Assembly (NCBI GenBank): GCA_024232355.1
Contig: JAAEPW010000456.1
Location: 1-11,366, forward strand
Source of the DNA: Chloroflexota bacterium
Lineage (GTDB): Bacteria; Chloroflexota; Anaerolineae; B4-G1
Reading direction: 5' to 3'
Length of the DNA stretch: 11,366 nt
Shown piece after piece: positions 5,908-11,366 of this stretch (positions are counted from its first letter, which is position 1; the number at the start of each line of letters is the position of its first letter). A program made the translations under genes and the position numbers. The notes under the pieces were generated by a model. The model was not told the DNA's origin. It saw nothing but the letters and a program-made list of their open reading frames with translations, and did not search any database.

Positions 5908-7047
5908 ATGTCCCAATGGACGACTTATCATCTGAAACCCAAACCCGGCGCGGGCTTTCACTTTGGCTTGCGCGGACTGGAACAAGAGGACTCGGCCTCT
6001 CATTGTCCGTCCGATACTCTCTTTGCCGCGCTGATAGCAACTGCGGCCGATCTGGATGGCAACGCGGGTGTGGGGGCATTCATCAAGCCCTTTGATGGCG
6101 GCCAACCGCCTTTCCTGCTCACCTCTGTCTTTCCGCGCGTGGGCAGCCTGCCATTGTACCCTTTTCCCTTTATCAAAGTCGAGTTGACCGAAGCGCGTGG
6201 CCAACGCAAGCTGCTCAAAAAGCTGCGCTACGTCTCGCCCGCTATTTTTTCTCGCATCATCAACCGGCAACCGCTGGACGAGTACGCCAAAGAGAAAAAG
6301 GGTGTCTTTTTGCAAAGCGGTCAGGTCTGGCTCACCGCCGGTGAGATCGATATGCTGCCCAGCGACTGGCGCGAGTTAGCGCCCGATGACGTCAAAAAAC
6401 GCCAAGATTGGCGTGAATGGCTCACAGACGAGAAAGGCCGTCAGTGGTTGCGAGAACAAAAAGTGTGGCGGTCCCAGTCTATAGATCGCGTCACCGTGGA
6501 CCGCGTTTCTTCCGCCTCATCCATCTATCGCATCGGGCGTACAGTCTATGCACCCGGCTGCGGCCTCTGGTTCGGTACCCAGTGGCCATCCGGCCTCAAT
6601 TCGACCATGCAGGAACAATTGGAAACACTCTTGCTTCACCTGGGCGACCGGGGTTTGGGCGGTGAACGTTCCATCGGCTATGGTCAATTTGCGTGGGAAA
6701 CAGGCACTATGCTCGATCTACCAGAGCACACGCCGGACAGCCCAACCCTGACCCTCTCCCGCTATCTGCCCTGCAAGAAAGAACTACCCGCTGCTTTGCA
6801 AGGATCGGCCTCCTATCGTCTAGAGGCTGTATCAGGCTGGCTCAACGCATCCGGTCACAAAGCCCAGCGCAGAAAACAAGTGCGCATGCTGGCCGAGGGC
6901 TCTGTCTTTCAACCGATGGGCGCGGGGCCGTGGGGCCTCTTGGCCGACGTACGCCCCGCCGGTTGGAACGATCACCCTATCTGGCGCTATGGCTACGCCT
7001 GTCCCGTGAGTATCCGTCCGCAGGAGGTAAACAATGCCACAAATTAG
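5908..7047 (+). CDS. csm4: Csm4, Cas5-type subunit of the Csm complex
   Basis: Csm4 caps the crRNA 5' handle and contacts Cas10. The 379-residue product carries Csm4 features: an N-terminal strand YHLKPKPGAGFHFGLRG (7-23), SHCPSDTLFAALIA (31-44), the KKLRYVSPAIF region (104-114), DRVTVDRVSSASSIYRIGR (193-211), the glycine-rich loop GDRGLGGERSIGYGQF (246-261) and a late MLAEGSVFQP motif (327-336). I chose the ATG at 5908, two bases after the csm3 stop; AAGGAGG (5895-5901) lies 6 bases upstream, whereas an upstream start at 5878 would put it inside csm3. Its end overlaps csm5 by 14 nt. Identification is firm from both motifs and place. Confidence 0.94.
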   Translation: MSQWTTYHLKPKPGAGFHFGLRGLEQEDSASHCPSDTLFAALIATAADLDGNAGVGAFIKPFDGGQPPFLLTSVFPRVGSLPLYPFPFIKVELTEARGQRKLLKKLRYVSPAIFSRIINRQPLDEYAKEKKGVFLQSGQVWLTAGEIDMLPSDWRELAPDDVKKRQDWREWLTDEKGRQWLREQKVWRSQSIDRVTVDRVSSASSIYRIGRTVYAPGCGLWFGTQWPSGLNSTMQEQLETLLLHLGDRGLGGERSIGYGQFAWETGTMLDLPEHTPDSPTLTLSRYLPCKKELPAALQGSASYRLEAVSGWLNASGHKAQRRKQVRMLAEGSVFQPMGAGPWGLLADVRPAGWNDHPIWRYGYACPVSIRPQEVNNATN

Positions 7048-8131
7048 CCAACACTATTCCCTCAACCTGATGGCCCTCAGCCCCCTGCACATCGGCACCG
7101 GGCGTGAACTGCTGCGCGACTATGACTATGCCGTCCACAAAGGATACACCTGGCGCATAGATGAGGACGCCCTTCTTGATGCTGCCCTGGGCGAGGGTGA
7201 GTTCGATGAAACCTTGCTGCGTCGCCCAGCCGCCGAACTGCTCCAGCCAGACGACTTTCGCCCCGATGCCAGCTTGTTTCGCTACGTCGTCAAAGGAATA
7301 CCCCGTTCCAAACAAAAGGGCGCCCACCTGCGCGAGCAGATCAAGAATGTGTTCGACCAACCCTACCTGCCCGGTTCTTCGCTCAAAGGGGCCTTTCGTA
7401 CCGCCATCTTTGACCATGCGCTGGCTCAGAATCCCCAAGCGCTCGACACACGCCGTCTGAAGGATAATCGCAAATGGGCCGCCCAGCCCATCGAGCGCGC
7501 CCTGTTGGGCCGCAACCCCAACTATGACCTGCTGCGCGCCCTCCACGTGGCCGACAGCATCCCCCTACCCGCCAACAAGTCTCTATCCATCGAGAACGTC
7601 CAGGTCATCACCGGTGGGCAGCCGGGTTCGCCCATCGAGGTAGAGGCGTTGCGCACCCAGGTCCGGCTGCGCGCCAGTGTCAAACTCGATCTATCTCTCT
7701 TTACCGCTCAGGCCGAACGGGAACTGCACTTGAAAGATCGATTGCAGTGGCTCCAGGGTCTGATGACCATCTGCCGGGCGCGGGTGACCCCCATCCTGGC
7801 CGCCGAACGGGATTGGTTCGCCAAGCGCTATCCCCGCTCCCCCGTCGTTGGATTTTACGCCCAACTCCATGACTTGGTGACCAGCATGCCCGACCATCGC
7901 TGCCTGCTCCAGGTGGGTTGGGGCGGCGGCTGGATCAACAAGACCGTTGGACAGCGCCTCGACGACCGTCAGCGGGAGGACGTTATCCGCAACTATCGCC
8001 TGGCGCGCGGCAAACGCCAGCGTGGCGACCCCTTCCCCAGGAGCCGTCGCGTTGTCCTGGATACGCAGGGACAGCCCGTCGCGCCCCTCGGCTGGGTCCT
8101 CATTGAGATGAAACCGGAGGTAACCCAATGA
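7034..8131 (+). CDS. csm5: Csm5, Cas7-type end subunit of the Csm complex
   Basis: Csm5 caps the crRNA 3' end of the Csm filament and is linked to crRNA maturation. The 365-residue product has an N-terminal LMALSPLHIGTGREL (12-26), the RAMP motif QPYLPGSSLKGAFRTAIFD (109-127), HVADSIPL (171-178), RASVKLDLSLF (213-223) and a C-terminal GWGGGWINKT (295-304) and PFPRSRRVV (333-341), in the order usual for Csm5. AGGAGG (7022-7027) lies 6 bases upstream of the ATG, which is inside the end of csm4. The stop overlaps csm6 (ATGA, 8128-8131). Confidence 0.94.
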   Translation: MPQISQHYSLNLMALSPLHIGTGRELLRDYDYAVHKGYTWRIDEDALLDAALGEGEFDETLLRRPAAELLQPDDFRPDASLFRYVVKGIPRSKQKGAHLREQIKNVFDQPYLPGSSLKGAFRTAIFDHALAQNPQALDTRRLKDNRKWAAQPIERALLGRNPNYDLLRALHVADSIPLPANKSLSIENVQVITGGQPGSPIEVEALRTQVRLRASVKLDLSLFTAQAERELHLKDRLQWLQGLMTICRARVTPILAAERDWFAKRYPRSPVVGFYAQLHDLVTSMPDHRCLLQVGWGGGWINKTVGQRLDDRQREDVIRNYRLARGKRQRGDPFPRSRRVVLDTQGQPVAPLGWVLIEMKPEVTQ

Positions 8132-9585
8132 CCGTGCTGTTACTCGCCAACATTGGCAACCGTGACATCTGGGTAGACAAAACCGCTCCCATCCCCGGCG
8201 AGGTCCACCCCGTCTGGAACAAGACCGCGTCCCGCCGCGCTCTGGGTGAAGCGCTGCAGTGTGACTGGGCCACTTGCCAACCCCACTTGGCTCTGCCCAT
8301 TATCGGCAAAGCGGCAGATCATGTCCGGCAACAGTCCGGTCAACTCGATGCTGTCATTCTGATCTCGTCCGACCAATCGGGTCAGGAAGGAGTGAGCGAG
8401 CATCACCTGGCACAAGATACGTGTACACTGGCTCCCGTCGTCGAGCGATTACTGGTCGAGCAATATAGCCTTGCCCACGATACGGTCACTCACTGGACTG
8501 TGACGAACAACCCCGCTGACTATGGCAATATGCGCAATTTCTTCCAAGAGCAGTTGGCAGCTTTGCGCGATGAGCAACCCAACGCAACCGTTTACCTAGA
8601 GGTCTCCGGTGGCACTCCGGCGATGACCAGCATGTTGCTCACCATCGGCGCCGAGACTTTTGGCCTGGACGCTCACCCACTCTACGTCTCTGAACACGAG
8701 GACTGTCCATTCCCGCTCGACCTGGGCCGTCGCACGGTGGTCAATGCGCTTGTCAAAACTGTCAAAGCGAATCTGGATATCTACGCCTACCACGCCGCCG
8801 CCAACACTGTCCGCGACAATCGAGATTTACTGCACGAATTCATTCCTGTTGACCCCGCGCTGGCAGTGTTGGAGTACGCCAGGCAGCGGATTAACTTTAA
8901 CTTTGAGCGAGCTAGAGCGGCTCTGACCAAGTTAGCGAGTGCCCCGGCAGAACAATTGATTGCAGGGCTTTGCGAGGAACAACCCGAATGGCTGCTAGAG
9001 GAAATTTGTCACAATGCCCAGGTCAGGCTAAATACAGGCGCTTATGGTGATTTTCTTGTCCGAATGTTTCGCTTTGACGAGGCCACGTTGCGCTACACTG
9101 CGCGCAAGTTTGGAGCACGCTTGGTTGACAAAGACGGAAACCCTGATGCTGATGGAGAATTTCTGGATACTGCCTGGTTGGCTAGCGAGTCTAACTTGGA
9201 GAAATATCTTGGTTCAAAAAACGTGCGGCGCAACAATGCAGGCCGGATCAGTGCCAACCGCTTTGTCTTTTCTCTGATTGTGGCCTTTTGGTCCAAGCTA
9301 GATGACAATCCTACACTGCGAGCATTGCGCAAGTATTTGAACCAAATTGACAAGTTGTCTGCCGTGCGAAACAAATCCTTTGCTGTCCATACATTTGAAG
9401 GCGTGTCGCGTCAGCGTATGGCAAAAGCATTCATAGGCTCAGATGCAACTGGGACAGATGATGACATCGACCAAATCTGGGATGTTGTAAAAAAAACTTG
9501 CGAGACTGCCACCGGCCAACCCTTTGACGAAACCAATCCCTACGACGCCATCAACGACCTGATCCTGGAAATCCTGGCGGCATAG
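8128..9585 (+). CDS. csm6: Csm6-type CARF-HEPN ribonuclease activated by cyclic oligoadenylate
   Basis: Csm6 is the stand-alone RNase that senses the Cas10 messenger and cuts RNA nonspecifically, adding to immunity. The 485-residue product starts with a CARF domain (about 1-200): LLLANIGNRDIW (4-15), LISSDQSGQEGVSEHH (78-93) and the ligand-loop motif YLEVSGGTPAMTSMLL (156-171), close to the arrangement in Thermus Csm6-type proteins. A helical linker follows. The C-terminal HEPN domain carries RNKSFAVH at 414-421, a clean R-x6-H catalytic motif. GGAGG (8116-8120) is 7 bases upstream of the ATG, which overlaps the csm5 stop. Base composition changes within the gene: hand counts give 65% GC at 8161-8280 but 44% over 9301-9360 plus 9421-9480, so the HEPN half may have a different history. 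The symbol follows the type III-A context. Confidence 0.9.
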   Translation: MTVLLLANIGNRDIWVDKTAPIPGEVHPVWNKTASRRALGEALQCDWATCQPHLALPIIGKAADHVRQQSGQLDAVILISSDQSGQEGVSEHHLAQDTCTLAPVVERLLVEQYSLAHDTVTHWTVTNNPADYGNMRNFFQEQLAALRDEQPNATVYLEVSGGTPAMTSMLLTIGAETFGLDAHPLYVSEHEDCPFPLDLGRRTVVNALVKTVKANLDIYAYHAAANTVRDNRDLLHEFIPVDPALAVLEYARQRINFNFERARAALTKLASAPAEQLIAGLCEEQPEWLLEEICHNAQVRLNTGAYGDFLVRMFRFDEATLRYTARKFGARLVDKDGNPDADGEFLDTAWLASESNLEKYLGSKNVRRNNAGRISANRFVFSLIVAFWSKLDDNPTLRALRKYLNQIDKLSAVRNKSFAVHTFEGVSRQRMAKAFIGSDATGTDDDIDQIWDVVKKTCETATGQPFDETNPYDAINDLILEILAA

Positions 9586-9665
9586 CATAACATCACGTCT
9601 TGCACATCACGCACTTTAACAACCAAATAGCACCAAAAAGTTACCCATAATACGGAGGTTGAAAA

Positions 9666-10694
9666 ATGCCACCACTATACATCACCACCCAGGGTGCCAA
9701 GCTCCGCTATACCAAACGCCGGTTGCGTGTCGAAAAAAACGGAAAAGAGATTGCCGCTGTCCCCGCCGTCCATGTCGAGCAGGTCCTCATCTTTGGCAAT
9801 ATCTCGGTCACCACGCCTGCCCTCGGCTTTTTGCTGGAAAACGACATCGACACCGTCTTTCTTACCCTGCGCGGGCGCTACAAGGGCCGCCTCGTCGGGC
9901 CGTCCGGCGGCAACAGCCGCCTGCGTATGCGCCAATACGAGCGCGTCATCGATCCCGAATGGGCGCTTGAAACCGCCCGTGCCATCGTCACCACCAAGCT
10001 CCACAACACCCGCACGCTGCTCCGCCGCTACGCCCGCCGCCAGACTTGCGATGTCTCGCAGACATCGCAAGTCTCCCCCCTCACCACCGCCGCCGACCAG
10101 ATCACCGACCTCATCTCCAGCGCCGACCGCTGCCGCGCCATCAACTCTCTCAGCGGCGTCGAAGGTCGGGGCGCGGCCATCTACTTTTCTGTCTTGCGCC
10201 ACCTGATCCAGGATCAAGAATGGGAATTCCCCAAGCGCACCCGCAGGCCACCCCGCGACCCCGTCAACGCTCTGCTCAGCTTTGGCTATACTATCCTCAC
10301 CCACAACGTCGAATCCGCCGTCCGTGCCGTTGGCCTTGATCCTCACATTGGTTTTCTCCACCAGATCTCTTACAACCGGCCCAGCCTGGCCCTCGACCTG
10401 GTCGAAGAATTCCGCGCCATCGTCGTCGACTCGGTCGTTCTCCGTTGTCTCAACAACAACATTATCCTCCCCGCTCACTTTACCATCAACCCGGAAGGCA
10501 CCTACCCTGTTCTCTTGAATGACGAGGGCCGCGGCCGCTTTATCCGCGAACTGGAGAGCCGCTTTAACCTCGAATTCAAGCATCCGGACAGTTCAGAGCG
10601 CGTCACCTACCGCCGGTGTTTCGAACTCCAGGCCCGCCAGCTCGCCCGTTGCCTGCAAACCGGCGACGTCTACCTCCCCTTCAAGGTAAGGTGA
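9666..10694 (+). CDS. cas1: CRISPR adaptation integrase Cas1
   Basis: Cas1 with Cas2 integrates new spacers at the leader end of the array. The 342-residue product has the N-terminal beta domain (VHVEQVLIFGNISVTTPAL, 35-53; GRYKGRL, 70-76) and the catalytic helical domain with all metal ligands present: Glu166 in SGVEGRGAAIYF, His232 in DPHIGFLH and Asp244/Glu247 in SLALDLVEEFR. GGAGG (9654-9658) is 7 bases before the ATG. Unlike the csm genes it is separated from its upstream neighbour by 80 bases (9586-9665), so it may have its own promoter; I see a CATAAT (9646-9651) but no -35 at proper spacing. Residues 126-137, between the two domains, are encoded by a perfect 33-bp palindrome that looks like an in-frame insertion. 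Codons are strongly C-ending. Confidence 0.96.
   Translation: MPPLYITTQGAKLRYTKRRLRVEKNGKEIAAVPAVHVEQVLIFGNISVTTPALGFLLENDIDTVFLTLRGRYKGRLVGPSGGNSRLRMRQYERVIDPEWALETARAIVTTKLHNTRTLLRRYARRQTCDVSQTSQVSPLTTAADQITDLISSADRCRAINSLSGVEGRGAAIYFSVLRHLIQDQEWEFPKRTRRPPRDPVNALLSFGYTILTHNVESAVRAVGLDPHIGFLHQISYNRPSLALDLVEEFRAIVVDSVVLRCLNNNIILPAHFTINPEGTYPVLLNDEGRGRFIRELESRFNLEFKHPDSSERVTYRRCFELQARQLARCLQTGDVYLPFKVR
10042..10074. repeat. Perfect 33-bp palindrome inside cas1
   Basis: AGACTTGCGATGTCT (10042-10056), CGC (10057-10059) and AGACATCGCAAGTCT (10060-10074) form a 15-bp perfect stem with a 3-base loop. The 33 bp equal 11 codons, so the reading frame is kept. The encoded peptide (Gln126-Ser137, QTCDVSQTSQVS) falls in the linker after the first helix of the Cas1 catalytic domain, not at a catalytic residue. 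No obvious target-site duplication is visible. It resembles in-gene palindromic elements known from other bacteria; family membership is inference. Confidence 0.85.
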
Positions 10695-10698
10695 ACAC

Positions 10699-10750
10699 AT
10701 TTACGCCTCACACTTCACGCCTTACGTTTCACGCTTCACCTTTTACATTT
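10699..10750. repeat. Degenerate TTCACGC-type microrepeat between cas1 and cas2
   Basis: Almost the whole 69-base gap between cas1 and cas2 consists of variants of a 6-8 base unit: TTTACGCC, TCACAC, TTCACGCC, TTACG, TTTCACG, CTTCACC, TTTTACA. The + strand has very few G bases here. A fainter version (CATCACG, CATCACGCAC) lies in the gap before cas1 at 9590-9614. This looks like slippage-prone short repeat DNA; no promoter is evident. Confidence 0.55.
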
Positions 10751-10763
10751 CAGGGAGCACCAA

Positions 10764-11057
10764 ATGAACCCAAAACGCTCTCTCTATATCATCGCCTACG
10801 ATATTCCCAACGACAAACGGCGTACCAAGATCGCTCGCGTGCTAGAAGGACATGGCACGCGGGTGCAATATAGTGTCTTTGAGAGCCAACTAACGAACAA
10901 CCAGTTCACCGCCTTGTGGAAAGAACTGGGCGAACTGGTTCAAGCAAAGGAAGATAGTCTGCGCGCTTACCGTCTCTGCCCTCCCTGTGCCAGGTGGGTA
11001 AAGACGGTAGGGCAGGCTGTGCGCGTCGATGATGTGCCCGAGGTCTATATCGTTTGA
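10764..11057 (+). CDS. cas2: CRISPR adaptation protein Cas2
   Basis: Cas2 is the dimeric scaffold of the Cas1-Cas2 integrase. The 97-residue product is a single ferredoxin-like domain of usual length: first strand LYIIAYDIPNDKRRTKIARV (7-26) with the conserved Asp13, then GTRVQYSVFESQLT (31-44) and a final strand region ending PEVYIV. A Cys-x2-Cys pair (CPPC, 72-75) with LRAYRLC before it is common in Cas2. AGGGAG (10752-10757) lies 6 bases before the ATG. It follows cas1 and directly precedes the leader and array, the standard arrangement for an adaptation module. There is no cas4 or reverse transcriptase in the window. Confidence 0.95.
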   Translation: MNPKRSLYIIAYDIPNDKRRTKIARVLEGHGTRVQYSVFESQLTNNQFTALWKELGELVQAKEDSLRAYRLCPPCARWVKTVGQAVRVDDVPEVYIV

Positions 11058-11115
11058 TGCGAACACCCCCTCCCATCTAGTGTTTTCAAAGACACTTGGC
11101 AGGGGGGTGTTCGCA
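11058..11115 (+). other. Composite hairpin between cas2 and the array leader promoter
   Basis: The base stem pairs 11058-11070 with 11103-11115 perfectly over 13 bp (TGCGAACACCCCC with GGGGGTGTTCGCA). Inside are CCA/TGG (11073-11075 with 11097-11099) and AGTGT/ACACT (11079-11083 with 11092-11096) around an 8-base loop. It starts directly after the cas2 stop. A run of A follows, not T, so it is not a canonical intrinsic terminator on + or on the - strand, although it may still end or stabilise the cas mRNA. Its right arm overlaps the candidate -35 of the leader promoter. Confidence 0.75.
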
Positions 11116-11139
11116 AAAAATAGGCTTTTATGGTACAAT
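11110..11139 (+). promoter_or_regulatory. CRISPR leader promoter (extended -10)
   Basis: TGGTACAAT (11131-11139) is an extended -10 element with TACAAT at 5 of 6. TTCGCA (11110-11115) matches the -35 consensus at 4 of 6 with an 18-bp spacer. The start would be near 11146, about 83 nt before the first repeat, in the correct direction for the array. Confidence 0.55.
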
Positions 11140-11228
11140 TAAGGCGCTTGGGAGATATGTGACTGATATCGGAGGATCATTTGCCCCCATATATGGCGAA
11201 AGAGATGCGCCAACCACTAAATGTGGCA
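11140..11228 (+). other. CRISPR leader
   Basis: The 89 bases between the promoter and first repeat contain no credible gene. A perfect palindrome CCATATATGG lies at 11187-11196, and GATAT occurs twice (11153-11157 and 11165-11169). These may be leader anchoring or DNA-bending sites used by Cas1-Cas2; that is inference. Confidence 0.55.
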
Positions 11229-11366
11229 GTCCAAATCCAATCAATGCCCGTTAGGGCATTAAGACATCAATACGGCGAGCGCGGATGCAACCTACGCATC
11301 GGTCCAAATCCAATCAATGCCCGTTAGGGCATTAAGACAGGCAACAAGCGGGTCATTGATATTCAC
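11229..11366 (+). CRISPR. Start of a CRISPR array, two identical 37-nt repeats
   Basis: Identical repeats occupy 11229-11265 and 11302-11338, beginning GTCCAAATCC and ending GGGCATTAAGAC. A first spacer of 36 nt lies at 11266-11301; the second spacer (from 11339) is cut by the window edge after 28 nt. Each repeat holds the hairpin AATGCCC-GTTA-GGGCATT. Cas6 cleavage 8 nt from the repeat end would leave the handle ATTAAGAC. The base after both repeats is A, so the true repeat could be 38 nt. Orientation (leader and cas2 on the left, handle at the 3' end) indicates + strand transcription and that the spacer seen is the newest. Confidence 0.96.

Noticed and set aside
9600..9651. Promoter for cas1 (TTGCAC or TTAACA with CATAAT)
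   Set aside because: TTAACA (9616-9621) and CATAAT (9646-9651) are 24 bp apart, too far; TTGCAC at 9600 has no -10 at the right distance.
9675..10583. 302-codon open frame on the - strand opposite cas1
   Set aside because: It mirrors cas1 codons with C-rich third positions, which suppress stops on the opposite strand. Cas1 has complete catalytic motifs and a good ribosome site; the antisense product shows no recognisable motif.
11058..11115. Intrinsic terminator after cas2
   Set aside because: The stem is strong, but an A-run follows it instead of a T-run, and no T-run follows on the - strand, so I list it only as a hairpin.
11193..11366. Open frame beginning ATGGCGAAAGAG that reads into the first repeats
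   Set aside because: It runs through CRISPR repeats and spacer and stops inside the second repeat; no conserved protein could be kept across an array.

Overview
The window is one nearly complete type III-A (Csm) CRISPR-Cas locus. All recognisable genes lie on the + strand, in the order cas6, CARF-HTH gene, zinc-ribbon gene, cas10/csm1, csm2, csm3, csm4, csm5, csm6, cas1, cas2, CRISPR array. The array runs off the right edge after two repeats. The organism is a bacterium: Shine-Dalgarno sites are strong and sigma70-like boxes are present. GC content is fairly high, with C-rich third codon positions. The gene style (a LuxR/GerE-type HTH fused to a CARF domain, a UPF0547-like zinc ribbon, an AGACTT...AAGTCT palindrome inside a gene, TTCACGC-like intergenic microrepeats) makes me favour Chloroflexota (Anaerolineae-like). 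That placement is an inference from memory, not proven by the sequence.

Layout. Positions 1-314 hold no gene. They contain a possible promoter and several small hairpins that would form the cas6 5' leader. Positions 315-2005 hold cas6 and, overlapping it by 4 nt, a CARF protein of the NE0113-like type carrying a C-terminal LuxR/GerE DNA-binding domain. At the end of that gene are two 18-bp dyads 24 bp apart, followed by a TACAAT -10 box and the effector operon: a 64-residue zinc-ribbon protein, Cas10/Csm1 and Csm2-Csm6, tightly packed with ATGA overlaps or a few bases between genes. After an 80-base gap come cas1 and cas2. A long hairpin, a leader promoter and the CRISPR array (37-nt repeat, 36-nt first spacer) close the window.

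How the genes work together (family knowledge plus the motifs seen). Array transcripts are cut by Cas6 at the repeat hairpin to give crRNAs with an ATTAAGAC-type 8-nt handle. Csm1-Csm5 assemble on the crRNA. Csm3 (Asp38) cuts target RNA. The Cas10 GGDD palm domain makes cyclic oligoadenylate and its HD domain can cut DNA. Csm6 senses the messenger with its CARF domain and cuts RNA with its HEPN domain. Cas1-Cas2 add spacers.

The most interesting point is the CARF-LuxR protein. It has the parts of a messenger-controlled transcription factor. The twin dyads between its gene and the effector operon are centred about -42.5 and -66.5 from the predicted start site, which is where LuxR-type activators usually bind. 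I propose a cyclic-nucleotide-controlled transcriptional feedback loop on the Csm operon. The parts are visible in the sequence; the circuit is inference. Other points of interest are a perfect 33-bp in-frame palindrome in cas1, a GTTA-loop hairpin in the cas6 leader with the same shape as the CRISPR repeat hairpin, and a composition shift in the HEPN part of csm6.
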